Shown here: piece by piece, positions 11,224-25,289 of the stretch
Layout of the letters: the number at the start of each line of letters is the position of its first letter
Position numbering within the stretch: position 1 is the stretch's first letter
Notes under the pieces: model-generated
What the model was told of the DNA's origin: nothing
The model's database searches: none
What the model saw: only the letters and a program-made list of their open reading frames with translations
Made by a program: the position numbers and the translations under genes
Assembly (NCBI RefSeq): GCF_954871325.1
Contig: NC_088776.1
Span: forward strand, 4,533,985-4,597,984
From: Gordionus sp. m RMFG-2023
Lineage: Eukaryota; Nematomorpha; Gordioida; Chordodea; Parachordodidae
Length of the DNA stretch: 64,000 nucleotides
Direction of reading: 5' to 3'

Positions 11224-14200
11224 TTTTTTTTATCACCCTCGAATTTATATTCCTATTTAATTTGTATATATTTTTAAATATATATAAATATAAAACACCT
11301 TACAAAAAAGGCAATAAAATTATTAAGATTTAATAATGTTTTATTATTCTTATGCGTAAATGCCATAATTATAATCACTTAAATATATTAATCAATATAT
11401 TCATTATTTAAATTTGAGGATAAAACTTCAAAAATATAGATATACTGAAGAATTATAATGGCTTTATGAATAATTTATTATTTTGTTAATGTAAAAATTA
11501 AATTTTATATTTTTAACAAAAAAATAAATACAATTATGAAAATCAGAGATTTGCGAGGTACTTCCTGCTATTTTATGAATATATTCTTCGGTCCGGACCG
11601 AAAATTTTTATTAACCTGATGCCCGGGACTGGTACGGCCCCGTTATAACGTATAAAGAAAATTTCTTCTAGCTTTGCATAATATACTTTAACTAATATCA
11701 ATAGCCCAAAAAAATAAATTTAAGTTACAATATGGTTGGAGGAAAGTGATTTTTAAAGACTTTGGGGCCTTAAATTCTTAGCTGAAAGTAATGTGTCTGA
11801 GGCCGCCAAAAAAAACATAAACTTTTAGAGACTAGTATTATAAACAATTTGGATAATTTATCCTAACAGCAAATGATTAAAATCTATTCAAACAAAAAAA
11901 AGATGAAAAGAATAAGATTGCTAGACTATTTAAACTTTTTAATTCCAAACCAGAGGAATGGAGTCATCCAGAGAATATTTGAATCGGTTTAAAGGTTATG
12001 GTTCTGGGCTGAATACGGAATTTATTGCGGCACAATTAACGATCAACCGATATAATTTATTAAAAAATGTATTAAAATAATACAGTAAAACTTGTAATTT
12101 GGATATAGTTAGGACAAGATTTTTATCCAACTTAACAGTTGTCCAGCTTATCAAGACTTTAGTAGTTAATAGGAATTTGATTGGGATTCAAAACTTTGGT
12201 CAAATTATTTTCGCCAATTATCAAGAACCCAAATTAGACGCACCGTAATTTCCCTTAAATATATTTTAAAAAAATTTATCCTCGAAAAATTATTGCAATA
12301 CTAAAAAAATTATTAGAATTCTGCACCGCGAAAAGCAAAACAAAGTTAAAATAATGATAAAGTGTAAAAAATAGTGACAATTTATAATATGAAAGTATTT
12401 GGAAATTATAAATTTAAAGCAAGGTTTGAGAAATTATGGAATAAAGTAATAAAAGATAAAATATATAACTATTTTTTTTACACATACATACTTAATTTAG
12501 TTAGCATCTTGTTTAATTTTAAAATTTTTTTTAAAAATTTAATTATATATATAATGGAATATGCAATAGTATTTTAATAAGGATATGTAACAATATAGAC
12601 AAGAATAATTATTTTAAAAATAATATATATTTTACCAATAAATTCTATGTTTATTTGAATAATTTTTTTTATTATACATTTTATTGGCTTAATTACTGCT
12701 TTTTATAACACCAAGATATTAAACAAAAGTGAGGTATATAATTAAAATAAATAGTTAAGGAGAGAGAAAAGTTAAAGTTAAATTTTCCTTGACTAGTACA
12801 AGGTTCCTATTTTCTGGCCTGAATAAATTATTAAATAAAATGTTGAAACATGAGGTTGAGAGAAATTTTTTTAATTGGCCATATAGATTTCTTTCAGGGA
12901 ATAGGAGAAAAGGAATTAGAATAGACACAATAATGGTAGCATTGAAATTGAATTTAAAATTTTATTTAGAATGGTATATTAATAAGAAAAGTTATAACGC
13001 CACAATTCGATCGCACCTAAGAGTTTAGAAACTTTTAATTTGATAACCTGCCTTTCTTTCAGATACTCTGAGATTACCATTGTAGAATCGAGATAGTCTT
13101 GATAAAATTTGTAAAATATGATTAAAATCTATCTACTATAATTTTTTTTATTTAGTTTAAGTCTTTTGACTTTAAATTAACATCTAGAGTATGCTATATT
13201 TTTTTCCCTCTTATATCTGTAATTTATCATATGGGGTTTTGAGAGCACTCTTTCTTAGGTTTCAATTTTAATTCCTGATTTTTTAGGTAAGTTTTGTAAA
13301 ATATTTGAGATAATCGTTTAATAATACGAGAAGGTGGGTGAATAAATGTTAAGATTATGCTAAAAAGTATCTAGAGGGTGTAAAATATTAGATTCAAAAG
13401 CATATTTTTTTCTCTCTTTTACTTTTATAATAACTCATAAAGCCATATTTTCGGTGTAGATGCATAAACATATCTATATTTTAAAATAATATTTGAATTA
13501 AATTAATAATTCACAACTCTCCGACCTGACCCATATTATCATTTCAAATATTATATTTATTAGTATATAGGTTAGGGTAAACTCAATGAAATTCCAGGGC
13601 CCCAGGTATAAGCATTGTTAACCTTATGTTAAAAGTTCCCAGTAGATTGTAACAAGTTAAAGTCAAATGCTGTTTCTAGTGATAGTGATTAAATATGAGC
13701 CAACCCGCCTATCTTGCAATTAGCCATTTTATTGGTAAACACGTAATTCCGAAATATCAATGGATAAATTGGACAATAATAATTTATTTAAAACCATTTA
13801 GAACTTTCGAAAAATAAATAATTATATAAATCGAATTAAAAAATATATAATAATAGAATCTTTGTCATATTTCATAAAATATGAAATCCACGTTAATTAA
13901 CTCGTTGCTTAATTTAATGTAGTAATATATTTTATAAATTATTCTTAGATTCATGGAAAAGCCATTTAGGTCACCCTAAGCCAATAATGCTAGGACCAGA
14001 TCTCCTTGATAACTAAAATATAAAACGATCTAATCATGAAATGGATATAGAGAGGGTACTTCCCTGATAATTTAATGACATTACATTTTACACCCCTCCA
14101 CTCCCCCCCCCCTCACTTTCATGCCTTAAAAGATCCAAGACAGATATTATAGGTGTAGAAAAAGTAAGAAAAACTCTTATTTAAAATCCCCTGAAAGGTA

Positions 14201-15592
14201 TTTACACTTTCACTTCGATTTTATATTTTTTTATCAGAGCCTGGCTCCATATAATTTAATTTAATTTTAAAGGCGGGTATAAACAATTTTTTTTTGGTGT
14301 TAATATTTAATATTTATATAATATCAAATATTTATAAAATACAAAATTTAAATGTTTGGACATCTATTAGCGGAACCTCTACTCTTAGGAAATATTTTCT
14401 GGCTAATATATTGACTTCGCCATCGACTTAAATCAAATCGTTTAACAAATTCTAAGTGTTTATAAGCTATAGTGAATATTGCGGAGAAAAATACGAAACC
14501 AATTACAAGTGATCTTTTTAACTAATATTTATTCTTTCTATAATTGCTTGATTCAATATTTTACACTAATCCCAAAACGTTCGAATCTAATGTTATTCAG
14601 ATATCAAAGTCAAAAATCGAGCGTTGCTAAATATCATTTTCAAAAATTTGGATATTTTGATTAATTTCAATATTATAGTCTGTCTAACATTACCAATATA
14701 ATTCCCAATATAATTACCACTAAACATTATTTTCTCTTGTATTATATTGCTTTGCTAATATTATATATATATATTTTTAAATTTTATTTTTTTATTATTA
14801 TTAATTAATTTTAATATATCTAACTATAATATAAATTAAAAAAAAAAAATTCATTCCATAAAAGAGGAATTGAGTGAGACTACAAGTTCCCCAAAAATCT
14901 GAATAATTATATAAGAGAGGTACTATTTGCATGACCTGGCCAAAATTGCAGGCCCGCTGGATTTTTTTTTAAAATATATGTTATTTATTTATTAATTATT
15001 TAAGTCTAATATTTAAAATATTTGGGTTTTTATAGCTGGTCTCTGATATATATATTTTGTTATAAATTCAGAACTAAAATATATCACGGTGTTATTAGAC
15101 ATATAAAGGAAATACTTTTAGCGTTAGCCACGTAATTAATCCAGAAATTTAGTAAATTAATCGAAAAAAATATAAAATATTTGTATTAATCAATTCACTA
15201 AGCGAAATAATATGAGGTGTTATAATTCTCATTATTTTTACTATAGCGAAAAAAAAAATGAAATTTCGAAATTAATAGCTAAATCTCATTTAATATGAAT
15301 ATTTTAATAAAAATTAATATATTTTAGGCTAGCTAATGTGACAACAATTTCAAGGTCAAATTAACTCGAATAAATTTATCAATTGTTTTAAGATTTTTTA
15401 AGGGAAGTAGAAATTATTATGTTATGTATATAGTTGAGAAATTGTACAAAATTAAATATAACTTATTTTATTATTTATATATATATGATTTATATAATAA
15501 CGCTAAATTTATTTTACAACACACTTTATTACAAGTGACGAGTTTATATTAATAAAGTAACATTTATTTAATCAGAATTTGTTCATGGTGGT
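11224..15592. other. AT-rich intergenic stretch between two receptor genes
   Basis: I found no supported gene. Open frames at 12374-12577, 12789-13028 and 14479-14664 are short, lysine/asparagine-rich and lack any family motif. A GC patch near 11590-11640 resembles the GC-block repeat. Upstream sequence of receptor B (11290-11420) contains AATATATTAATCAATATATTCA, similar to the upstream flank of the pseudogene at 39.9-40.2 kb. Confidence 0.4.
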
Positions 15593-17082
15593 TTATGATC
15601 TGGGATGTTTCTTTAGTAAACCCCTCCTATATTTTGGATTGAATAGCAGGTTTAGATAAAAGGTCAAAGAAATGTATAAGTATTCCATGAGCGTGCAAAA
15701 GGCGAAAGCTATATCTATATCGTAATCTTTCACCTTGTGGATCAAAAAATTGCGGCAAATTAAGAAAATTGAGACGGGAAATAGGAAGACAATAAATTCT
15801 ACTCCTATTATGGCAATCATTTTGTTCTCAACTTCGTTATCCCTTAATCTCGCGTGTAATCTAGGATTTCTTGTGACAGTATTATTTTTTGAAGTCGGGT
15901 GTTGTATTTCCTGTTAATTATTTTTTTTTTAAAGTATTTATATGTTTTATTTTATATTATACGCATAAATTTTGTTTAAAACTATTTTTAATTGCACTAA
16001 AAATCGGGATTTCTAACCATTTGTTAGCTATTTTCTTTTTTTTCTAATTCAATATCTTACCCTATAATACAAATTTTAATAAACAAAAATACAAAATATC
16101 GCGCAAAGAAGCTTATATGATTCTCTGAAAAGTAGGAAAATACCTTCAATATCTTTAAACTTTAATTTTTATGGTAGTTTAAAACACCTAAAATAAAGAA
16201 TAATTTTGTATATAATATGGTTTTATATTTTATATAACTTAGTTATTGAAGCATTTATAAAGTTATTGTGATAAAAAATTTTTTAAACTTTATCCGATAT
16301 TAAAGCATAGCTGCTTATGCATAATTTAATTATAAATAATTGGTTAAGATTAACCATTAGAGTTGATTACTCTAGAATAAAACCCTAAGAAAATTCGCAA
16401 AAACCTCGGGCTCATAAGATTTATGATTTCTCCTACTAATATATATATATTTGCTAAATATTATAATAACATTTTATTTGAACATATCAAATGTTACAAA
16501 TTTCTTTACCACCGTATCATTATTTGGATGCGCAGACATATCGCCAACTCTCGATTTCCTACAGCATAGTAAAAATTTACTGGAGGTTTGTGGCAAGAGG
16601 TTCGAGCTCAGATTAGAGCAGCGATTTATCCTTCGAATTAACAAAGATTTTTTCTTTTTGTTAGTCCATATTTTGACTATTAATATGGCTAGGGCGGGTA
16701 AAAATTTGGTAAAAATTTCGCGAGTTACTTCGTAAACTGTCCACGAAAAGAATTCAAGTTTCGTATCGGGATAACTTTAAAGTATTTATGTTTTTTTTAA
16801 AAAGAAAATATAATTAATTTTTAAACCCATTTAAAATAAAATTATCAACACATCCCACTAAAGAAAGAAAGAAAGGAAGAAAGAAAGAAAGGAAGGAAGG
16901 AAGGAAGGAAGGAAGGAAGGAAGGAAGGAAGGAAGGAAGGAAGGAAGGAAGGAAGGAAGGAAGGAAGGAAGGAAGGAAGGAAGGAAGGAAGGAAGGAAGG
17001 AAGGAAGGAAGGAAGGAAGGAAGGAAGGAAGGAAGGAAGGAAGGAAGGAAGGAAGGAAGGAAGGAAGGAAGGAAGGAAGGAA

Positions 17083-17136
<54 letters not shown>

Positions 17137-18248
17137 AATTTCGTAAGAATGGCGGTTCAATTCCATTTTAAAAATGAGTTTATAGGATTTAAACGCATCC
17201 CAGGGGTCCAAACTCTGTTTAATAAAAAAAAATTAACGCTTTTTTGAATTAAAATTTTAAATTATTTAAATTTATAAAAAAAAATACTATACACTCTACA
17301 TTACATATAAATTAGTTATATTTTCGGTATAATCGGTTCAAGAACAGGTTTCCTTGAAATTTTTTAAAAAAAGTGGCTCTAATTGTTAGAAATTTTAAGA
17401 AAAGGTATTTGTCCTCAATATCGGTTCTAATCTTCCTTAATCATAATTGATGATAATTTAAATTAGTTAGGATATGAAAGAAAAAATCGATTCATTTTAT
17501 TAAATTAAATGCGTATAGTATATGTTTGGTATTTCAAATTTTTAGAAAGTAAAATAAATGTGCAATATTACTACAAGAAACGTTACCAAATTTTGTTATG
17601 ATAAACGGTCAAAATTGGATCAACCCCGCAAACTTTAATCCGACTATCTATATCGAACCACCACTTGGTCGGAATACACCAGACAATTACGTATATAAAT
17701 AGGAACACCAGCATAGACACGATATTTTTTGGTTGGAACCAAATTTTGTATTCAAACGGAAACGCCGTACCGATAATTTGAGAGAGTGCCAGTGTGGCGT
17801 AAATACCGAAAGAAAAATTGACCAATGATTTTGCTATGGGAAAATGATAATCTGATATGTAACGATTCCACGAGATATCGATCCAAAAATTTAGAAATTT
17901 GAGCTCCCCTATTAAATCCAATATAGGGTATACGAGCATAAACACGCAATTGAATACGTTCACCATATACAGAGCTCGGGTTAGCGTGACGTTAGGGTGA
18001 GGTCTTTCTTTAAAAGTAAATATCAGTCCCAAAAAATTGCCAAATAATCCTGTTGCGCACAAAATGGGCGCTACTGTTATGAAAAACATAAACAATGATC
18101 TATTCCCTTTGTTTACTATGGACCATGGGATGCAAGATAAATTTGAGGAAGAATTTACCATTCCAATATTTGGCGCTGAATTCCAAAGCGATTCATTTAT
18201 GGAAGATTTATAATTCGTTAAATGTGACGCTTTCAGTGACGATGCCAT
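15593..18248 (-). CDS. 7TM receptor (G-protein-coupled-receptor-like), three exons; copy A
   Basis: Predicted plasma-membrane receptor; ligand unknown. Exon 1 is 18248-17587, exon 2 is 16774-16510 and exon 3 is 15910-15593, giving 414 residues. The start is the ATG at 18248; the upstream in-frame TTG is not needed. Exon 1 encodes an N-terminus with Asn-glycosylation sequons and one Cys (NLSCIPWS), TM1 with GNFLGL, TM2-TM4 and a loop 2 Cys (IKVCGVDP). Exon 2 encodes TM5 (FLPALAILIVKIW) and a Ser/Arg-rich third intracellular loop. Exon 3 encodes TM6, TM7 (SLTFY in the NPxxY position) and a short basic tail. Intron phases are 2 and 0. Position 3.50 of the DRY motif is replaced (ALSQIIG). The frame is intact throughout. 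Intron 1 contains the 280-bp AAGG microsatellite at 16860-17138. Confidence 0.85.
16860..17138. repeat. Compound (GAAA)n-(GGAA)n-(GAAA)n microsatellite
   Basis: About 30 bp of GAAA/GGAA mix is followed by about 200 bp of perfect GGAA and then about 50 bp of perfect GAAA. It lies in intron 1 of receptor A. The long Ser/Leu/Phe/Pro frame across it is a by-product of the repeat. Confidence 0.97.
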
Positions 18249-20290
18249 TTTTATCTCCCGCAAATTTTTTTAATAAAACTAAAATAAATATATTTCTTAA
18301 TTTTTCTTAAAAATAAAAATAAAATATTAACTACAATTCTGTTTTACAATGTTTTGACACTCTTTGTTAGCTTTTTTATACATATTGAATGTATATAAAA
18401 TATATTAATTTTTTAAAAATAATTATAAAAATATAATATATATATTTAATAATATCACAACAATAAGAATCCAAATCATATTATCAATAACGTTAGGAAA
18501 ATCCCATTTCTTAATTAATATAATGTAATATTTTTGTTAAAATAAAATTTCATATTTATAAAGAATGTGAACAAAAATAAAAATATGAAAAAAAATGTAT
18601 TTGTTTAAAAGTATTGAACGGCAAAATTCTGGAAAAAGGGTATATACTTAATCTAATTATAATATGATAAAATATAATTACTTAGAAATAATGTAATTTA
18701 ATTAGCACTCTATCTATATATATATATATATTTAAAAAAAATTTGGCAGGATTCCCCATTTTTTGGCAAAAACATAATTTCCCCCTCTATAGAAAATGAA
18801 TGAAAAGAATATTATTTTAATCAAATCTTAGAATTTATAAAATCCGTTTTCCTAATGATTCAGTTATAATTTATCATATAATTAAAATAGATTTTAATAT
18901 AAAAAATATTAAGGTAATTTATATATTTTTTACTTTAATAACGTAAGTCTTACTTTCAAAATATTCAGGACTGTAGTCCAGGATTAAAAAATTTTTTTTT
19001 GTTTTTTCCAATAAGATAATAATGAAATATTATTATATTTTAAATTTGAATATTAAAATTAAAATTAATAAAATATAAATAAAAATTTGAATTGTAATTG
19101 ATATATAATAAAATAAAAACCTTAAAATTAAATAGCCCTACCCGTTGGCACAGAATATTTCTAATTATCCAAAAAAGTATTTGTGGTATCAACAAGTCCT
19201 TTAAACAATATACTAACTAAAATTAGGAAGACAATCTCTAAAACTTTTCTGTATCGAATATTTGTCCAACTATTGGCATTTACTAAATCTATTTAGAGAG
19301 TCTGTAGAATTCCTTTCCAATAATGAAAGCAGGATTGGCACCCATACATAATTGAAAATGGATAAGCAATTAATTTAGGTTTATTGTTTACTTAGTGATA
19401 TGAGAAAAATATAGGAATCAATGAATAGGATATTTGCGATATCATATGTCTGAAAAAAAAGCAAAAAAAAAGAATAAGTGTTTTAAGTTTGAGTTACAAT
19501 TTCGAATACCATACCTAAAAGAATATTTATCTTGGGGTTTAGATCTCTATTGTCCAGGAAAAGTCATTCAAGAGGGTTTTAATTGTCTGATGGCTCAGTT
19601 TGTACCAGCACTTTGATGTCTTGTGAAGCTAGTATGATGATTGAAATTTAAATTTTTGAAAATAAGTAAGCCGTTGATATTCAAGGGTTTTGATTGTCGG
19701 ATGACTTGGTTTGTATCAGCCTTTGGTGTTTTGTGAAGCTAGTAAGATGATCGAAATCTAAATTCTTGAAAATTCCTCGCATTTTTTTTCTTTTCTTATA
19801 GTAGATTTTGCACTTTCTATCATGGAAATCCGCTTTTGCTTTCATATAAATGTGGTTTAGCACACTTCTAAAGACTTACACGCTCTCGTAATTGATTACA
19901 CATCTCCAACTCTGAATATTAAAGAAGAAGGTTAGAAACTCTACTAAAATAAAAGGCCGGTTATATAAACTCATTTTTTTAAATATAAAAAAATTATACC
20001 TAGCAATAGTATACACATTTGTGCTTTGGGGTGGGAATCATAAATGTCGAGAAGACAGAAAATTAGATACGTTTTAACAAAAATCTATATCGTTTTAAAA
20101 TCAATTTCTTCATCCTCTCGGAAAATTTGGGTTAAATGATTCGAGTCAACGTATTTTTCTAAATTACCAACCAAATTTGCAAAATATTGACCAAAATTTA
20201 TTAAAATGTAATGAGACCCTAATTATTTAACATATGTTGTAACGGAATCACGTTAACGAGTCCGGTCTCTATATATCATCCCCCCATAGG
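18249..20290. other. Upstream flank of receptor A and AT-rich intergenic stretch
   Basis: No gene seen. The first ~700 bp (18249-18980) match, with gaps, the flank at 40100-40700 upstream of the receptor pseudogene; for example CAGGACTGTAGTCCAGGA here versus CTGGGCTGTAGTCGGGA there. Two imperfect copies of a ~110-bp direct repeat lie around 19565-19660 and 19685-19770, sharing GGTTTTAATTGTCTGATGRCT-like and TTGTGAAGCTAGTA segments. Confidence 0.5.
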
Positions 20291-20299
20291 AGAAATAAA

Positions 20300-20378
20300 C
20301 ATAATCATTGCTGGGATTCGAACACGTAACCATCGGATTGGTAAGCGACACTCTTGCCCACTAGGCCACGGAGACATT
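20300..20378 (-). repeat. tRNA-derived repeat (SINE-like)
   Basis: Read on the minus strand it resembles a tRNA: GTGGCCTAGTGGGCAAGAG as an A-box/D-arm and GTGTTCGAATCCCAGC as a B-box/T-arm. The 3' end (CAGCAATGATT) does not pair with the 5' acceptor arm, so it is not a tRNA gene. The same CCCAGCAATG ending occurs in tRNA-like units at 59.6-61.1 kb, and the upstream flank (ATTTATAATATATATC...) is shared with them. Confidence 0.7.
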
Positions 20379-20468
20379 CCAAAAATCACGATTTTACAGA
20401 TATATATTATAAATAAATTTGGTAGTGCATATCCAAATAAAAAATAAACAAAATACAATTTTGATAGG

Positions 20469-20591
<123 letters not shown>

Positions 20592-21075
20592 GACCTTCAT
20601 GGGCCGGGTCGACCCGCGGCCCGCAGGGTGGGCCTGGTATGGGTCTAATATTATATTTTCTATTATCAGGCCTGGGCCGGACCTGATTTAAAATTTTGTT
20701 TAAATAGTCTCGGGCTGGGATTGGGCCTAAAAATTATTAAAATATTTAGATTATTTAAAACAGTTGCTAATTTTAAGAAATATTGCCTTTTTCTTCTTCT
20801 AATAATAACGAATTTCAGTTTCGTAAACAAAATGATTGCCCTAAATATATTTAAATATTGTTTTATTTTCATTAAATAAATTTTAAAAAAATTGAATTTT
20901 TGGATATGGGCTTGGGCTGGGTTTCGGAAATTTTTTCGAAACTTATCATGGGCTTGCCCCGGGCTTGTAAATTTTTTTTTAACATTAGATATGGGCCGGG
21001 CCGGGCTTGGGCCTTAAAAATTTTTTACTCCGGGCCTGGGCCAGGCCTGGTCAAAAAGTTAAGCCCCATGAAGGT
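20592..21075. mobile_element. GC-block element with short terminal inverted repeats
   Basis: The left end reads GACCTTCATGGGCCGGG and the right end CCCCATGAAGGTC, giving 12-bp terminal inverted repeats about 480 bp apart. The body alternates GGGCCTGGGCC / CCGGGCCGGGC blocks with A/T tracts, as in the family at 3170, 8900, 29395 and 53330. It encodes no protein. It looks like a non-autonomous DNA transposon. The left flank is the microsatellite, so I cannot read a clear target duplication. Confidence 0.65.
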
Positions 21076-24000
21076 CTCTCATAGGTACTGATACCTTAAG
21101 GTAGTGACCATCATTAACCGAAAATTTGCTCTATAGTAGACTAAGAAATATAATTCATTTATTTGTCTTTATAAAAAAATAAACACTTATTTTATAGTTA
21201 ACTAAAAAAAATATGATTTTTATCTAAGGGTTTAATTTTTTTAGAATAATAGCAGGGAAAAAAAGAAGATAATTAAATTTCGCTTTATTTTCGGATAAAA
21301 AAAATAATTTAAAATTTTAATTATTTCCGACCTAACGATATTACATATACTTATAATATGATTTATTATTTCAAATTATTATGCGAAAATGATTTTTAAA
21401 AAAAAGCAATTTAAATTTATCTGTTTGTTTTTAAAAAATTAACACTTTAATTAAGCTAATTTATATTATAGGACAAATAACAGAGACTTTAAAACCTTAA
21501 AATCGTAAAAAAAATATTTTAAAGATAATTAACTCAGTTAGTTTTATTTTATTTTTCTTTTGCCAATTTGTGTATTTGGCCAAAAAAATTTCAAGTAATT
21601 ATATAATTTTCCTGAGGCGAGTTAATTAAAATAAGCGCTGCAAATTTTTTACGAATACTTAAAAGCCTATAAGTTGATATAATGAGTAAAAGGCGTGTTT
21701 AATACATCCAAACGCTGATATTATTGACCAGGTTCGAGTTCTTTGGGACTTTTTTAAAAAAATTGAGCTAGTTGGATATGTATGTAGAAAAGAGATCTGC
21801 AAGATCAGAAACCAAAAAAAACTCTCTTCGTGAGCAGGACTGGACAATTAGTGCAAAATATATAATTTTTTTTCTTGGAATATTATTAAAAAATTTTTTT
21901 TGAACCTTTGAATAAATACAAAATTTTTTTTTAAAAATTTAGAACGAAAGCGTTATCAGGCCTTGTTGCTTTGGAATTTATTCTTAATTATATATATATA
22001 TATATATAACAATATATGCATCTGATATCGGTGAAACAATCAAGTTCTTATGCACTATATAGAATTAGAGGAGTATTTTTATATTGTGTGAATTGATTAC
22101 ATAATATGTCAGAAGATAATGGAATTTTGGCATTTCATTAATTTTTATATGAAAATGGTTAACCTATTTATTTTTTTAAAAAAATATTACATGACAGTTT
22201 TAATAACAAGTTCTTGTCCGAGGGAATACTTATGTAAGATGGATTAAACTGATAATTTAGCATATTTTTGACAAATATTTTTTAAGGATATTCTAACAAC
22301 AGTTTAAATTTCAAAGAAAATAATTGGAAGAGACGAGAATCCGAACATACTACAATTGTGACACCACAATGTTAATACCTTATAAAATTTAATTACACAC
22401 GTTAATATTGGGAAAAAAATTTCTTAGATCATTGTGAGGTACTCCTTTAGGATACATTGGTGTTACTAGTTGTTTCTTGATAGATGCAAAAAGATTTTAT
22501 AAATTTTTTCTCTAATATCTTATTTCCGAAAACTTAACCAAGTATTTTTTTTAATGAAGAAATACAGCCATACTCTCCAACAATGTATGGATTTCATTGA
22601 AATCTTCTTTGACAGTTGCAATGTTGTTAGATATTTTCATTGTACTTATACATGATAGCCTCTTTATAGAACTGTATTTGAACATTTGAACACATTAAAA
22701 ATGCTAAATGGTTTATATAAATTGGATAAAAATAGGATAGAACATGCCCCAAAAAAGGCAAATACATCCCTTGTTTTTTATAACTCAAAATTTTTTATTT
22801 TTTAAAAATTTAGGTTTTCACTGACTGGAAAAAATAGAGATGAACGGCATATAAGATTTTTTTTTGCCTTATAAATTTGCTTGAAAAATTTTATTCAGCA
22901 ATATTTTGTGGCCCCAAAATTTTTATTAATATGATAGACCCAGTCTCCGCTATAAGGTTTAACATTTCAGTTCTTAAATATTCCCTACATAATATACCAA
23001 AACACGAATTCGCGGGTAGTTGTGGCATTATCTTATTTTAGTTAATCAATATATTTACTTATTTTGAACACAAACTGAATCTTGTATTTATATAAAAATT
23101 CTAGTATCGAGAAACTGGTAAAAGATTAATTGTCGTTAACGAATGCAGGTCATCAAGGAAGTATAATTTTATAATATTGTTTCTAAAACCTTGCGTTATA
23201 ATCTAGTTCTTTATAAAAGCATTTAATATTGAAAAAAAAGGAAACAACTAAAAATATGTTGGCATTTTAAATTCGATGTATATAATGTATTATTCTAATA
23301 AAATGTTTGTCGGGTAGCGCGACTTCAGAATTATTTGAATCAGAACCTAAGATCTTGGATGCGGCATTATGCATATGGTTTGGAATCGTCCTTCGGTTCA
23401 TAATCAGTCAAGGGGGATATTGTAGTTTCTATCGATAAAATGTTTCCTCCTCTTATGCTAATCAAGTTATCCTCTATATAATATTATAATCTGGAAAAAT
23501 AAAATGAGTTGTTCCCATCAGAGAGGGATAAGCGGAGGCCAACCCTAATTTATTCGAGATTAGAGTTAATAACTCTATGTCGATTGAACCGGCCTTTCGA
23601 ATATAAACAGTTTAGACCAGCTAGTTATCTATCTGTTTCGATGAAGTGGATAGTTCGGTTTTTTCTGTGATTAAATTTTACACCCGTCTAATTATCAAGT
23701 GGCTCTTATTGTTTGTGGTATGATAAGAGCTAATGGATTGGAATTACAAACATAGATTAACTTCTACAACAGTGCATATTTTCTGTCATTATTAGCAAAT
23801 ACAGGCAGAGTATGCTCAGCAATAACGAAATTGATTCCAAGCAGTCGGTTAAGTGAATAAGATGTAGAACAGTTTGATCATTTTCGAAATAAATATTAGT
23901 CAGATTAAAAAGATTGGTTAAACTTAAAAAGTAGATATTAAATTGCTATCATTAACCCTGATTCCAGAAAGGATTTCAAAGTATGATAAAAAAAAGAAGT

Positions 24001-24649
24001 TACAGAACACAGGGGTTAATTGGAATAAAGAGATAAGTGCTCATAAAGAAAGGGAGAATATTATAAACGCTCCTCAAGGTAAATAAAAATTTTTTGGTAT
24101 ATTTCTTGAAAGGAATATATATATATATAAAACCATGAAAACTGAATAAACTTAAAATTTTACCGGGGTCGGAAACCGACCAGAAAAATTGAGAATGAAG
24201 AAGGATCTTTTCAATCTTAGTAAAACCCAAAATTTTAATCAAACAGATGTTTATATGGGGGCTAATTTTGTTAGAGATATATTGGTATGTGTACCCCCTT
24301 CCCTTGCCATACACTCCCGAACTAAAAGTATAATAACTATCCATCGTAAAAAATATAAAATTTAAAAAAAACCATTTTAAGAAATTAATTGTTTATTTTT
24401 ATTTTTAGCCAAACCTCTCTCTTCTTTCTCTACCTTTTAATTTTAGTAAGAAAATAAAAATAATTGACAAATTGGCAAAAATCTAAAATTTTATCTTTTT
24501 TGACAATTAATTTTGATTTTAATATATTCAAATCACCAAAATTAAAAAAGTCATTATTTTCGATTAACATCCAAAAACTTTTGATAAGTATATAAAAGTA
24601 AAATATTTTTTTTTGGAGATTTATAAAATTATTTTTGCGAAAATTAAGA
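21076..24649. other. AT-rich intergenic stretch upstream of a secreted-protein gene
   Basis: No supported gene. The frames at 21659-21847 (-) and 24000-24344 (-) lack recognisable motifs. The last 200 bp (24450-24649) resemble 51480-51717 upstream of the paralogous antistasin-like gene, for example TTGACAATTAATTTTGATTTTAATATATTCAAATCA-type sequence in both, so the promoter was duplicated with the gene. Confidence 0.45.
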
Positions 24650-25226
24650 ATGAATATTATAGACAATCGCGCTTTTTTTCTTCTATTATGTGTCATATCA
24701 ACCATAATGTTAGTCAAAGGACGTTCAAGTAAAGGGAAATATTATATATAAATGAAATATAAGGTAGATTATGTTCTATTTAAGTATACGTTAAATTTTA
24801 GCGGACCTTTTAAAAATCGTGATAAGAGTAAAATATAAATATTTATAACCTCCTCTCCCACCGACAACAGAACGATATCACGACCCGTACTGCCCCTGTA
24901 AACCTGATACCTGCCCGCCTCTCTGCTATATGTACTGCCAATACGGAAATGTCTTAGATAATAATGGTTGCCCAATATGCAAGTGCAAAGAACCTGAAGT
25001 ATGCCCCCCTGTCTGCAAAATTTATTGTCCATTCGGAAACGTCTTAAATGGGGATGGATGCCCTATATGCGAATGTAACCCTGACCTTAAGACTACAGCG
25101 ATTCCTTTCACCACTGATGATGTTAACAATGGTAATGACGGGGACCATGATGGCGATGGTGACCATGACGGGCGCCATGATGGGGGTTATGAGCATGGCG
25201 ACTATCATAAACAAATACATTATTGA
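24650..25226 (+). CDS. Secreted two-domain antistasin-like protein with Asp/His-rich tail (copy 1)
   Basis: Exon 1 is 24650-24728 and exon 2 is 24871-25226; the intron is phase 1, with donor CAA|GTAAAG and acceptor CGACAACAG|AA. The 144-residue product starts with a signal peptide (hydrophobic FFLLLCVISTIMLV, then KGRSS) followed by a Lys-Arg pair at the exon joint. Two antistasin-like domains follow with spacing C-x3-C-x3-C-x10-C-x2-C-x-C: CYMYCQYGNVLDNNGCPIC in the first and CKIYCPFGNVLNGDGCPIC in the second. The last ~45 residues are a low-complexity Gly/Asp/His tail. Antistasin domains in other animals often inhibit serine proteases; I cannot show that here. The alternative is a mucin- or matrix-like secreted Cys-rich protein. 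The tail could bind metal ions (inference). Confidence 0.85.
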
Positions 25227-25289
25227 AACCTTTTGGGATGATACTTTAGAGAATATTTTATACAATTTTTTTGATTTATATTTTTGAAA

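Noticed and set aside
16858-17211. 117-codon frame made of FLPS and FLSF repeats
   Set aside because: A by-product of the (GGAA)n/(GAAA)n microsatellite in an intron of receptor A.
20300-20378. Possible functional tRNA gene
   Set aside because: The A- and B-box are present but the acceptor arms cannot pair and the 3' end is shared with dispersed repeats, so it is tRNA-derived repeat DNA.
24769-25265. Minus-strand frames opposite the antistasin-like exon
   Set aside because: Shadows of the real plus-strand exon, which has a signal peptide, splice sites and a paralogue with the same structure.
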